Part shown: piece by piece, positions 18,371 to 27,760 of the stretch
Layout of the letters: the number at the start of each line of letters is the position of its first letter
Position numbering within the stretch: position 1 is the stretch's first letter
Source: Dyadobacter bucti
Lineage (GTDB): Bacteria; Bacteroidota; Bacteroidia; Cytophagales; Spirosomataceae
Length of the DNA: 64,000 bases
Assembly: GCF_005869225.1 (NCBI RefSeq)
Contig: NZ_SWFP01000001.1
Coordinates: 1,240,001-1,304,000, forward strand
Direction of reading: 5' to 3'
The notes under the pieces: generated by a model
The model's database searches: none
What the model saw: the letters and a program-made list of their open reading frames with translations, nothing else
What the model was told of the DNA's origin: nothing
Translations under genes and position numbers: made by a program

Positions 18371-18748
18371 CTATTCGCCAAGGAGTGACCTGAGAACCGG
18401 GATTTCCAGGGGTTTGGAAAGCAGTTCAATAATATACGGATTATCCCTGGCTTCTTCGATGTCCATGCTATCTACTGTGGATGATATCATGTAAATCCTG
18501 ATCCGTTTCCGCATTTCTTCCGACATCTCGGCAAAGTGCCGGGTGAATTCGAAACCGTTGATTTCAGGCATTTGCAGGTCGAGTAAAATGACCGTTTCGG
18601 GCATAGCCCCTGTTTGTTCTTTCAGGAATTTGATGGCTTCCTGAGCAGAGCTGAATGACTTCACGGTGTCGGTAAGACCGCTTTTCAGCAACAACTTTTC
18701 CTCCGTGAGCAAATCAAATACGCTGTCGTCTATCAGTATAAATTCCAT
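18371..18748 (-). CDS. Stand-alone response regulator
   Basis: This receiver domain has 125 residues if it starts at the ATG at 18748, which reads MEFILIDDSVF. A longer frame to 18790 adds 14 residues (MSGSWFVKLLYPGI) that do not fit a receiver and is unlikely. The acidic pair is D7-D8, the phospho-acceptor Asp57 (ILLDLQMPEINGF), the Ser/Thr position is in MISSTVDS and the conserved lysine in LLSKPLE. No output domain is present. It is divergent from the large hybrid kinase at 18938, a possible phosphodonor. Confidence 0.85.
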   Translation of the reverse strand: MEFILIDDSVFDLLTEEKLLLKSGLTDTVKSFSSAQEAIKFLKEQTGAMPETVILLDLQMPEINGFEFTRHFAEMSEEMRKRIRIYMISSTVDSMDIEEARDNPYIIELLSKPLEIPVLRSLLGE

Positions 18749-18803
18749 TATGCCTGGATAAAGAAGTTTTACAAACCAACTGCCGGACAATGGGCCTGCT
18801 AAA

Positions 18804-18836
18804 TTGTGAATAAATTGATTTATTTTTATACTTTTG
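18804..18836 (+). promoter_or_regulatory. Candidate Bacteroidota-type promoter for the hybrid kinase
   Basis: TACTTTTG at 18829-18836 matches the TANNTTTG -7 consensus of Bacteroidota. A TTGTG at 18804-18808 lies about 20 nt upstream where the TTTG-like -33 box is expected. Transcription would start about 95 nt before the ATG at 18938. Confidence 0.4.
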
Positions 18837-18937
18837 AAAGTTATTGTAGAAATAGTTCAAAAGAAATGCCGCACAACACTCATCTGATTTATCTTTAAAA
18901 GAGGTAAGGTATTAACTAATACTTTACAACATTAAAA

Positions 18938-21900
18938 ATGTACCCAGCCCATTTATTATTTCTATTTATACTGCTCTTTGCGCCTTTAACAAAAGCACAA
19001 AAAGCGGACCGGCTCTTTCATCACCTCACCTCCAACCAAGGTCTTTCGCAGAACAACGTCACATCCATCGCCCAGGATCATCAGGGTTTTATGTGGTTTG
19101 GAACGCAGGACGGTCTGAATAAATACGACGGGTACAAGTTCACTGTTTACCGCAATGACCCGGACAATGCAAACAGTCTAAGTCACAGTTATGTTCATAC
19201 ATTATTTCAAGGCAGAGACGGACGGCTGTGGGTCGGGACAGACAACGGTGGTTTAAGCATGTACAACGGGCAAGCAGATCATTTTGTTAACTATTTAAAT
19301 AATTCCCGTGATCCGAAAAGCATAAGTAACAATGATGTAAGGGCTATTGCACAGGATAGGCAGGGCAATCTTTGGGTAGGGACAGATGGCGGGCTGAATT
19401 ACTTTGATACTACAAGAAAAACTTTCCGGCATTTCAGACACAACAATAAAATCAAGGGTAGCCTGAGCAGCGATGCGGTGAGCGATGTGCATGTCGATTC
19501 GGATGGAATGGTATGGGCGGCTACCAGTGATCGCGGCCTTAATATGCTCAACCCCACCACACAGCAGATTACACATTTTAAGCACGATCCTGCCAATCCC
19601 AGTTCGCTGAGTAGTGACCGGATCAATCATATTTTTGAGGATTCAAAAAAAAATATCTGGATAGCAACCGAAGGCGGCGGTCTGAACAGGCTTGATAAAA
19701 AAAATGGAAGCTTCCACATTTTCAGGCGAAACGGTAAGCCTGGAAGTATTTCTCACAATGATGTAATTTCTCTGGAGGAAGACAAGGACGGCAGGCTGTG
19801 GGTCGGAACGAGGAACGGCGGCATCAACATCCTTGAAAAGAACGGCACTTTTACCCGGCATTCGTATGACCGAAACAATACGGACGGAATTAACAACGGA
19901 TCCATCTATGCTCTTTACTGTGATAAGGTGGGTACGATGTGGATCGGGACATACAGTGGAGGTGTTAATATCATGGATTACAATCCATTGAAATTTGTCC
20001 GGCACCGTAGCCTGCCTGGTAAGCCGGAAGGGCTGAACAATGACAATGTCCTCTCCATCATACAAGACCGCAACGGCAAAATCTGGCTTGGAACCGACGG
20101 AGGAGGCATCAATGTACTTGATGAAATCACTGATCAGTACCAGCATTTTACGCATGATCCCGATAACCCAAAAAGCATAGCCAGCGATTACATTATCTCG
20201 CTTTACAAAGATAAGGATGGCAAGATATGGATCGGTAATTACAAAGGGGGATTAAGCCTTTTCAACGAGGCCGGTAAGTCATTTTACAATTTGAACAAAA
20301 CGGGCAACATTAAGGAAAGTATCCCGGCCAATATCCATTCTCTGACGGACGACAACAAAGGAAATTTATGGATTGCGACATCAGAGGGGCTTTTGTGTTA
20401 TGATAAGAAAAACGGATCATACAAATACTACAAGGCCGATCCGGCGAAAGCGGGAAGCATCAGCAGCAACTCGGTTTTATCGATATTGATTGACAGCAAA
20501 GGCATTCTCTGGGCGGGTACCGAAGGTGGCGGCCTCAATCAGTTTGACGAAAAAACAAACACTTTCATCCGCTATGTCAATGACAGCCAAAATGCAAAAA
20601 CAATAAGCAATAATATTGTCAAGTGTATTTATGAGGATGAAAAGGGCAATTTATGGGTGGGTACCAACGGCGGTCTGAACCGGTTTGACCGCCAAAGCAG
20701 GACTTTCAGCTGTTACAGACGAGCCGATGGTTTACCAAGTGATGTGATTCAGGGAATTGTGAAGGACCACCATCGGACATTTTGGATCAGCACCAACAAC
20801 GGTATATCCAATTTCAACCCCAGAACGGGCGTTTTCCGTAATTTCGATACCAGCGATGGCTTGCAGGGCACCTCATTCAACAAGATGTCCCTTTACAAAA
20901 GTGCAGCGGGCTTCATCTATTTCGGTGGGCAAAACGGTTTTACAGTTTTTCATCCTGACAGCATCCGCGACAATAATTTTATCCCGCCGGTTTTTATTAC
21001 CGATTTTCAAATCTTCAATAAGTCAGTCACACCTCACAACAGGGATTCACCCCTAAAAAACCACATCACCCACACCAGGGATATCACCGTCTCCTACCGC
21101 GATCTGGTCCTTTCTTTTGAATTTACGGCATTGAATTACACCCTATCCCGTAAAAACCAATATGCCTACAAGCTCGACGGTTTTGATAAAAACTGGATCA
21201 ATTCGGGTACCGTCAGAAACGCTACTTATACCAATCTCGATCCCGGCGACTACGTTTTCAGGGTGAAAGCGTCGAATAACGATGGTGTCTGGAATGAAGT
21301 GGGCACAGCGATCCATTTACACATCGTTCCGCCTTTCTGGCAAACGTGGTGGTTTCGCACCCTGCTGGTGTTGTTCATCGTCGGTCTTATTTACCTTATT
21401 TATCAAATCAGGATCGGCGAGATCAAAAAGCAGAAAATCGAATTGCTCCGGCAGGTAAAAGAGAGAACAGGACAAGTTATACGCCAAAAGCAGGCATTGG
21501 AAGTACAGGCAGCAGATCTCTTGAATTTACATAAAGACTTACAGATCAAGCATGTGCAGGAGCAACAGGCCCGACAGGAAGCTGAAAAGGCAAATCAGGC
21601 GAAAAGTGTATTTCTTGCCACGATGAGCCACGAAATCAGAACGCCGATGAACGGTATCCTGGGTATGGCGCTACTGCTCTCACAAACGGAAATGACCGAA
21701 GAACAGTCGGAATATGCCGAAACGATCATCAGTTGCGGCGACGGATTGCTGACTGTAATTAACGATATCCTTGACTTCTCCAAAATTGAGTCGGGGAACA
21801 TGGAGCTGGAACTTAAGCCTTTTAATTTACAGGAATGCATCGAAGAAGTGCTGGGGCTCTTTCCGGGAAAATCGGGAGACCAACGGCTGGATCTTGTATA

Positions 21901-23143
21901 CCAGATCGACCCTAAGGTACCGGCGCAGATCATCGGCGACAGCCTGCGCCTGCGTCAGATTCTCATCAATCTTGTCGGCAATGCTGTAAAATTCACACAG
22001 CAAGGGGAAATCTTGGTCAGTGTGAACTATGTGGATATCAATGAAGAGGAGGAAATAGAACTGAAATTCATGGTTCAGGATACGGGAATCGGAATACCAG
22101 AGGACAAACTCAACCTTTTGTTCAAAGCTTTCTCTCAGGTTGATTCATCTCATGCACGCAGATATGGTGGTACCGGCCTGGGGCTGGCCATCAGTCAGCG
22201 GCTTGTGGACTTAATGGGCGGAAAAATCGAAGCGGAAAGCACCGAAGGAGAAGGAACCTGTTTTTCATTTACAATCCTCACAACGGCTCCGCATCAATCC
22301 ATCGGGCAAGAAGCGGAATTCAATACTACCGGCACTGAGGACAAGTATGTGCTCGTGGTGGATGACAACAAAACGAACCTACGGATCATGAATGCCCAGC
22401 TCAAATACTGGAACCTGATCCCCGTACCGGCTTCGTCAGGGAATGAAGCATTGGAAATACTGCGGGAAGAAAAGCGGATCGCGTTGGTGATCACCGACCA
22501 GAACATGCCGGAAATGAACGGTGTCCAACTCGCACAGCTCATCCGGAATGAATATGCTGATTTGCCGATTATTCTGCTAAGCTCTGTCGGGGACGACAGC
22601 CGGAAAAATTACTCCGGCCTTTTTAGTGCCATTCTTACCAAGCCTGTGAAGCATCAGCGATTGGGGCAGGTGATTGTCAAAGAACTTTCGCGGCAGGTTG
22701 TACAAACGGATACACAATCAACCGGCCAGAATCTATTATCCACCTATTTCGCGGAAGAATTCCCGCTGAACATACTGGTGGCGGAGGATAACGCGGTCAA
22801 CGCAAAGCTATTTGTCAAAGTTCTCAGCAAACTCGGTTATAAACCCAAAGTCGTCCACAACGGCCAGGAAGCATTGCAAAAAGTGCAGGAAGAACCTTTT
22901 GACTTGGTGTATATGGACGTTCAAATGCCCGAAATGGACGGACTGGAAGCTACCGGTCTCATCCGCCAGCTGCATATCCCACAACCCTATATTACCGCGA
23001 TGACGGCCAACGCCATGCAGGAGGACCGTGAAATCTGCCTGAACTCGGGCATGGACGATTACATCTCGAAACCGCTGCGGGTCGAGGAGATTAAAAACTC
23101 GCTTCAGCGTGCATTTGCTTTTAAACTGCAAATTCTGGAATAG
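18938..23143 (+). CDS. Propeller-type hybrid histidine kinase with two receivers (HTCS-like)
   Basis: This 1401-residue inner membrane sensor has a signal peptide (ends LTKAQ). About fourteen periplasmic two-component-regulator propeller repeats follow, recognised by recurring WVGTDGGLN/WIGT-type strands. Next come a Y_Y_Y domain (YAYKLDGFDKNW), a membrane span at about 803-822, a coiled coil, HisKA with His898 (MSHEIRTPMNG) and HATPase (DTGIGIP, GGTGLGLA). Two receivers follow, with phospho-acceptors Asp1187 (ITDQNMP) and Asp1327 (YMDVQMP). Classic hybrid two-component systems end in an AraC-type DNA-binding domain. None is present here, so an external regulator is needed, perhaps the divergent receiver at 18371. 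Such propellers usually sense glycans or oligosaccharides. Confidence 0.9.
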   Translation: MYPAHLLFLFILLFAPLTKAQKADRLFHHLTSNQGLSQNNVTSIAQDHQGFMWFGTQDGLNKYDGYKFTVYRNDPDNANSLSHSYVHTLFQGRDGRLWVGTDNGGLSMYNGQADHFVNYLNNSRDPKSISNNDVRAIAQDRQGNLWVGTDGGLNYFDTTRKTFRHFRHNNKIKGSLSSDAVSDVHVDSDGMVWAATSDRGLNMLNPTTQQITHFKHDPANPSSLSSDRINHIFEDSKKNIWIATEGGGLNRLDKKNGSFHIFRRNGKPGSISHNDVISLEEDKDGRLWVGTRNGGINILEKNGTFTRHSYDRNNTDGINNGSIYALYCDKVGTMWIGTYSGGVNIMDYNPLKFVRHRSLPGKPEGLNNDNVLSIIQDRNGKIWLGTDGGGINVLDEITDQYQHFTHDPDNPKSIASDYIISLYKDKDGKIWIGNYKGGLSLFNEAGKSFYNLNKTGNIKESIPANIHSLTDDNKGNLWIATSEGLLCYDKKNGSYKYYKADPAKAGSISSNSVLSILIDSKGILWAGTEGGGLNQFDEKTNTFIRYVNDSQNAKTISNNIVKCIYEDEKGNLWVGTNGGLNRFDRQSRTFSCYRRADGLPSDVIQGIVKDHHRTFWISTNNGISNFNPRTGVFRNFDTSDGLQGTSFNKMSLYKSAAGFIYFGGQNGFTVFHPDSIRDNNFIPPVFITDFQIFNKSVTPHNRDSPLKNHITHTRDITVSYRDLVLSFEFTALNYTLSRKNQYAYKLDGFDKNWINSGTVRNATYTNLDPGDYVFRVKASNNDGVWNEVGTAIHLHIVPPFWQTWWFRTLLVLFIVGLIYLIYQIRIGEIKKQKIELLRQVKERTGQVIRQKQALEVQAADLLNLHKDLQIKHVQEQQARQEAEKANQAKSVFLATMSHEIRTPMNGILGMALLLSQTEMTEEQSEYAETIISCGDGLLTVINDILDFSKIESGNMELELKPFNLQECIEEVLGLFPGKSGDQRLDLVYQIDPKVPAQIIGDSLRLRQILINLVGNAVKFTQQGEILVSVNYVDINEEEEIELKFMVQDTGIGIPEDKLNLLFKAFSQVDSSHARRYGGTGLGLAISQRLVDLMGGKIEAESTEGEGTCFSFTILTTAPHQSIGQEAEFNTTGTEDKYVLVVDDNKTNLRIMNAQLKYWNLIPVPASSGNEALEILREEKRIALVITDQNMPEMNGVQLAQLIRNEYADLPIILLSSVGDDSRKNYSGLFSAILTKPVKHQRLGQVIVKELSRQVVQTDTQSTGQNLLSTYFAEEFPLNILVAEDNAVNAKLFVKVLSKLGYKPKVVHNGQEALQKVQEEPFDLVYMDVQMPEMDGLEATGLIRQLHIPQPYITAMTANAMQEDREICLNSGMDDYISKPLRVEEIKNSLQRAFAFKLQILE

Positions 23144-23254
23144 TCGCTTCGAAAAAGTCGGGCTATTTTCCGGCGGTTGCTAATGGTTGTAACCTGTGTA
23201 CAGCCGTGATTCCGGCTGCCAGTACTTTGTTGAAACTAGTCGTCTACAGGCATG

Positions 23255-23290
23255 ATTTTGATTGTTGAGTGCCCGGCGGGCGATCAAAAT
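23255..23290 (+). promoter_or_regulatory. Hairpin upstream of the TreS gene
   Basis: ATTTTGAT (23255-23262) pairs with ATCAAAAT (23283-23290), enclosing a second GCCC-GGC-GGGC hairpin (23271-23281). No U tract follows. It could end transcription from the upstream kinase gene or serve as an operator. Confidence 0.35.
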
Positions 23291-23358
23291 ACTTCCGGCC
23301 GAACCCGTACGGAATGCCCTGCCCTATCCAAAATTGACTGACTCAACTAGCCACACCA

Positions 23359-26300
23359 ATGGAAGACAGAAACGAATTGAGCGAAAAAAATTTGCATTGG
23401 TATAAGGATGCAATCATTTACGAATTACATATAAAAGCGTTTAAGGACGGTAACTGCGACGGTATCGGTGATTTTCAGGGGTTGATGCAACAACTGGACT
23501 ATTTGCAGGATCTGGGTGTGACGGCCATCTGGCTGCTGCCTTTTTATCCCTCGCCCTTGCGCGACGACGGATATGATATCGCGGATTATTACACCATTAA
23601 TCCGTCCTACGGCGACATCGGCGAGTTTAAAAAATTCCTGAAAGAGGCCCATAAACGAAAACTGAAAGTCATTACCGAGCTGGTCATCAACCATACGTCG
23701 GACCAGCATCCCTGGTTTCAGCGCGCGAGGATGTCACAGAAAGGATCAGATTATCGAAATTTTTATGTCTGGACTGATGATCCGAAACAATTCAAGGATG
23801 CCCGCATCATTTTCCAGGATTATGAAAAATCGAACTGGAGCTGGGACGCGGAGGCCGGGCAATATTACTGGCACCGTTTCTTCCATCATCAGCCTGATCT
23901 GAATTATGACAACCCGCTGGTGCAGGAAGAGATCTTCAAGATCATCAATTTCTGGTGTAAGCTGGGGGTAGACGGTTTCAGACTTGATGCCGTGCCCTAC
24001 CTTTTTGAAAGAGATGACACCAACTGTGAAAACCTGCCGGAAACACATGAATATCTCAAAAAACTGAGAAAATACGTCGACGAACGATACCCCGGAACCT
24101 TGCTGCTGGCGGAAGCCAATATGTGGCCCGAGGATTCTGCTGCCTATTTCGGCGATGGGGATGAATGTCAGATGAACTATCATTTTCCAATCATGCCAAG
24201 AATGTTTATGTCGCTTCAAATGGAGGACAGATACCCCATTACGGACATTTTTGACCAGACTCCGGCTATTCCTGACAATTGCCAGTGGGGCATTTTCCTG
24301 CGGAATCACGACGAACTGACCCTGGAAATGGTTACGGACGAAGAGCGCGATTATATGTATAAGGTCTATGTCAAAGATCCGAAAGCGCGTATCAACCTGG
24401 GAATCAGGCACAGACTTGCGCCTTTAATGGAAAACAACCGCAAGAAGATCGAGCTTCTCAACTCGCTTCTTTTCACTTTTCCGGGTACACCGATCATTTA
24501 TTATGGTGATGAAATCGGGATGGGCGATAATTTTTACCTTGGTGACCGGGACGGTGTGCGGACGCCTATGCAATGGAGCCCGGACCGGAATGCCGGTTTC
24601 TCACAGGCCAATCCGCAACGTCTCTACCTTCCACTGATCCTGGATCCGCAGTACCATTATGAGTCTGTGAACGTAGAATTGCAGAGCCGTAATTCATCTT
24701 CATTATTATGGTGGATGAAAAGGGCGATCAGCATCCGAAAAAAATACCCTGCTTTCAGCAGAGGTGATATTAAATTTCTGAACTCCGAGAATGCCAAGGT
24801 GCTTTCCTTCACCCGTACTTTCGAAGATGATACCATGCTGGTGATCGCAAATCTATCGCGCTTCACACAACCACTGGAACTTGACCTGGACGTATTCAAG
24901 GGTTATCAGCCTGTTGAAATTTACAGTGAAAACAAATTCCCGCCTGTCAGGGACAACATGCCTTACTTTTTCACGCTGGAAGCTTATGCGTGCCAGTGTT
25001 TTGTGATGAAAAAGACACATCCAGAGATTGACCAGAGCGAAGAACTCCAGCTATTGAAACTGGCAAAATGGGAAGATCTGCTTGAACCCGAAGTTCTTGA
25101 AAAGCTGGAAAGCAGCTTATTGCCAACTTACCTGATGAAAATGCGCTGGTTTGGCGGCAAAGAAAAAGAGATGGGAAGTGTCCGGATCGTTTCACATGCT
25201 GCAATTCCACTGGGTGATAATCCTCCGGGGTACATCTTTTTGCTGGAAGCCTATTATCGGAATAATCTGCCGGAAATGTATCAGCTTCCACTGGCTTTTG
25301 GCAAGGATCCTTTTTCACATCAGGTAAGAGAAAACTGCCCGCAGGCTGTGATTTGCCGGATCCAGATCGATAACGAAGAGGAAGGTGTTCTTTTTGACGC
25401 CATTTATGGGCTGGAACTCCAGCAGGCGCTGCTCCTGAATATGGGCCACAATGAAACCGTACCCGCATTTAATGGCGAAATCCATTTTTCAGGCGATGCG
25501 AACCTCAAAAAGCACGTAAACGAAACCGAGAAAATCAAGCCACGCGTTTTGTCCGGTGAACAAGACAATACATCCGTCACTTACGACGGAAAGTACATTT
25601 TCAAACTCTACCGGAAAGTAGACCGCGCCATCAATCCCGACATGGAAATCATACATTTTCTTACACATGAAGCAAAATTCGCAAACATACCTGCGTTTGC
25701 AGGCGCAGTGGAGTGGAAATATAAAAAGGACGCTATGGTCCTTGGCATGATGCAGGAAATGGTGGCGAGCAGTACCGATGCATGGGCAAACATACTGGAC
25801 AGACTTGATAGCTTTAATGAGAAAATCCTTTCGGATAACGATATTCAACTCCCGGCAGAATTGGCAGGAACACTGACGGAGCCGATCGGTTATGAAGATA
25901 TTCCCGAAGTATTGAAAGATCTGCTCGATGTGCACGTGGCCGAGCAGATTTCACTGCTGGGACAAAGGACAGCTGAAATGCACCTGGCACTTGCCTCAGG
26001 TACAAAGTTTCCCGATTTCAAACCCGAAGAATTCTCATTACATTACCAACGCTCGGTTTATTCGTCGCTTCAATCGCTCGTACGTGTTGCATTTCAGGAC
26101 CTCTCCAGGAATATGAAAAAACTTTCACCGGATGTAAGACAGCAAGCCGATGAAATCCTGCAGATGAAAGACGAAATCCTGACGAAGCTCAAGAAGATCT
26201 ACTCCCACAAGATCGATACCTCCAAGATCCGTATCCACGGAGATTACCACCTTGGCCAGGTACTTTTCACCGGTAAAGATTTTGTCATCCTTGATTTCGA

Positions 26301-26697
26301 AGGAGAACCAGCACGGAGTTACAGTGAAAGAAGACTGAAACGTTCGGCCCTGCGGGATGTGGCTGGTATGCTCAGGTCATTACATTATGCAGCTTTCGGA
26401 AGCCTGTTCCTCGACAATCAGATCCGTAAGGAGGATATCGGCAAACTACTGCCTTATGTTGAGCAATGGTACCATTATATGAGCGGCTTTTTCATGAAAG
26501 CCTATCTGGAGACGGTTAAAGATAATCCGATCATTCCGCGAAAAAAGGAAGACCTGAATATTCTTATCCAGACTTTCCTTCTCCAAAAAGCCATTTACGA
26601 AATGCAACATGAAGTTAACAACAGGCCGACTTGGCTGACGGTGCCATTAAAAGGCATTAAATCGATCATGAAAAAAAACGAACCTGTTCCTGCCTAG
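23359..26697 (+). CDS. treS: Trehalose synthase/maltokinase fusion
   Basis: The N-terminal two thirds of this 1112-residue protein are a GH13 maltose alpha-D-glucosyltransferase that interconverts maltose and trehalose. The catalytic triad is Asp210 (GFRLDAVPY), Glu252 (LLAEANMW) and Asp318 (RNHDEL). The C-terminal part from about residue 570 is a maltokinase (Pep2/Mak type) that makes maltose 1-phosphate from ATP. It begins with LPTYLMKMRWFGGKE and has the kinase catalytic loop HGDYHLGQV (Asp962) and metal site ILDFEGEP (Asp979). The fusion channels trehalose to maltose 1-phosphate, the GlgE substrate. No glgE is in this window. It is cytoplasmic, since no signal peptide is visible. Confidence 0.93.
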   Translation: MEDRNELSEKNLHWYKDAIIYELHIKAFKDGNCDGIGDFQGLMQQLDYLQDLGVTAIWLLPFYPSPLRDDGYDIADYYTINPSYGDIGEFKKFLKEAHKRKLKVITELVINHTSDQHPWFQRARMSQKGSDYRNFYVWTDDPKQFKDARIIFQDYEKSNWSWDAEAGQYYWHRFFHHQPDLNYDNPLVQEEIFKIINFWCKLGVDGFRLDAVPYLFERDDTNCENLPETHEYLKKLRKYVDERYPGTLLLAEANMWPEDSAAYFGDGDECQMNYHFPIMPRMFMSLQMEDRYPITDIFDQTPAIPDNCQWGIFLRNHDELTLEMVTDEERDYMYKVYVKDPKARINLGIRHRLAPLMENNRKKIELLNSLLFTFPGTPIIYYGDEIGMGDNFYLGDRDGVRTPMQWSPDRNAGFSQANPQRLYLPLILDPQYHYESVNVELQSRNSSSLLWWMKRAISIRKKYPAFSRGDIKFLNSENAKVLSFTRTFEDDTMLVIANLSRFTQPLELDLDVFKGYQPVEIYSENKFPPVRDNMPYFFTLEAYACQCFVMKKTHPEIDQSEELQLLKLAKWEDLLEPEVLEKLESSLLPTYLMKMRWFGGKEKEMGSVRIVSHAAIPLGDNPPGYIFLLEAYYRNNLPEMYQLPLAFGKDPFSHQVRENCPQAVICRIQIDNEEEGVLFDAIYGLELQQALLLNMGHNETVPAFNGEIHFSGDANLKKHVNETEKIKPRVLSGEQDNTSVTYDGKYIFKLYRKVDRAINPDMEIIHFLTHEAKFANIPAFAGAVEWKYKKDAMVLGMMQEMVASSTDAWANILDRLDSFNEKILSDNDIQLPAELAGTLTEPIGYEDIPEVLKDLLDVHVAEQISLLGQRTAEMHLALASGTKFPDFKPEEFSLHYQRSVYSSLQSLVRVAFQDLSRNMKKLSPDVRQQADEILQMKDEILTKLKKIYSHKIDTSKIRIHGDYHLGQVLFTGKDFVILDFEGEPARSYSERRLKRSALRDVAGMLRSLHYAAFGSLFLDNQIRKEDIGKLLPYVEQWYHYMSGFFMKAYLETVKDNPIIPRKKEDLNILIQTFLLQKAIYEMQHEVNNRPTWLTVPLKGIKSIMKKNEPVPA

Positions 26698-26730
26698 CGT
26701 AATTTTAGCTGGTTCGTTAAAAATGGGAAA

Positions 26731-26754
26731 GGCCCCGACTTGCAAGTCGGGGCC
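26731..26754. terminator. Perfect 24-nt palindromic hairpin between convergent genes
   Basis: The 24 bases are a perfect palindrome made of GGCCCCGACTTG and its reverse complement, in the gap between the treS gene and the convergent minus-strand unit. The stem is very stable in either transcript. No strong U tract follows on the plus strand. Confidence 0.7.
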
Positions 26755-26783
26755 GGAGGATCCCACGTGTGTCAAACGTTACT

Positions 26784-26876
26784 TTATTTTGTTGCTTTTT
26801 TGCATGCGATAAATATTCTGGCTGTAACTGCTGCCAGTACCGAAACAACGAGTATTGCTTTTAGCGTTTTATTCAT
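26784..26876 (-). CDS. 30-residue membrane peptide
   Basis: A 30-codon frame overlaps the end of the upstream receiver-like gene by 8 nt (ATGAATAA), the usual layout for translational coupling. It encodes MNKTLKAILVVSV followed by LAAVTARIFIACKKATK, which is one hydrophobic helix between short basic ends and contains a single cysteine. The size is that of small regulatory membrane peptides. No family is recognised. The evidence for expression is only the overlap and its sensible composition. Confidence 0.45.
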   Translation of the reverse strand: MNKTLKAILVVSVLAAVTARIFIACKKATK

Positions 26877-27285
26877 ATTTGATTTTGTTAATTGTCGTGT
26901 GCTCACCCTCTGTTTCACGCGTTTCATTGTTCATGAGGTTATCAATCGCCAACTGATATTCGTCAGTGGTCATTTTTTTACTTAGGAAGCAATTTACTCC
27001 GGCATTTAAATATTGTTCTTCGATTGTCTCGTCGTCATTATGTGAAAAAATCAAAATTCGAACCTCAGGCTGGGCCCTTCTCAAAAATTTGATCATGAAA
27101 TGGTCATCCTCAGAATATGCATAGACGTTCATCACCACAAGTTCCACTTTTGTCTTGAAAATATATTCGAGCGCTTTTCCCATTGTCTCCGCATATAAAA
27201 CCGGGTAGCCTGGCAGAAATGATCTGACAAACATGCCAATGCCGTAGCTGAATGTTTCACCTGTGATAACAAGTATTGGTTTCAT
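26869..27285 (-). CDS. Receiver-like protein lacking the phospho-acceptor
   Basis: This 138-residue protein has the alternating strand-helix pattern of a CheY-like receiver but not its chemistry. The acidic pair after strand 1 is replaced (ILVITGETFS). The phospho-acceptor position after strand 3 is Asn in VVMNVYAY. The Ser in ILIFSHND and Lys in FLSKKM remain. It should be a pseudo-receiver that signals by binding rather than by phosphorylation. It lies 3 nt after the broken lipoprotein gene and overlaps a 30-codon membrane peptide gene, so the three form one transcript. Confidence 0.7.
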   Translation of the reverse strand: MKPILVITGETFSYGIGMFVRSFLPGYPVLYAETMGKALEYIFKTKVELVVMNVYAYSEDDHFMIKFLRRAQPEVRILIFSHNDDETIEEQYLNAGVNCFLSKKMTTDEYQLAIDNLMNNETRETEGEHTTINKIKYE

Positions 27286-27288
27286 AAG

Positions 27289-27669
27289 TTACTTTCTTAC
27301 AAGTTTCAATGTGTCGAATCCTTCCATATCCAAAGTGATCTCGTTGCAGGTGTTGGTAATCAACGTAAAGCCATAAACCGCAGGGCCGGATTTGCTGTAC
27401 ACACCTGTCAGCGTTAATGAATCGTCCTTAACCTTCCAGGAAATCTTTGTGGAATCATAATTTCAAAAAAACAGACCGCTACTTTCTTTAAATGATTTAT
27501 CCCTATTAAATTCAATGGTATTCAAAGCCTGAGTACCAGACAACATTGTTGCCGTCCAACTGCCAATAATATTTTCCTCCAACGTTGGTGCTTTACACTC
27601 CTTTTCGTCTTCAACGCATCCAAAAAAAATAGCCGACAGAATTATGGTATAAAAAATGCGGTTCGACAT
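27289..27669 (-). pseudogene. Lipocalin-like lipoprotein gene interrupted by an in-frame TGA
   Basis: The frame starts MSNRIFYTIILSAIFFGCVEDE (lipobox-like FFGC, Cys18), continues with GSWTATMLSGT and FNRDKSF, and meets TGA at 27463-27465 after GLFF. The same frame then continues without another stop through SWKVKDDSLTLTGVYSK, FTLITNTCNEITLDM and LKLVRK to a TAA at 27289-27291, three bases before the next gene. Together they give about 126 codons, a normal size for lipocalin-like lipoproteins of Bacteroidota. A single nonsense change, a sequencing error or recoding would explain it. A frameshift would not, because the frame is unchanged. Confidence 0.7.
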
Positions 27670-27703
27670 AATCGATCATGTTAAGTAAAAATCATGAGAA
27701 AAA

Positions 27704-27738
27704 AGATTAAACGCCAGTGAAGCCACCAGCGTTAATCT
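27704..27738 (-). terminator. Rho-independent terminator of the first T9SS cassette
   Basis: On the minus strand AGATTAACGC pairs with GCGTTTAATCT (one bulged base) and is followed by a run of T. A close copy lies at the end of the second cassette (32148-32181). Confidence 0.8.
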
Positions 27739-27760
27739 GCTACACACAAAACCCTATACT

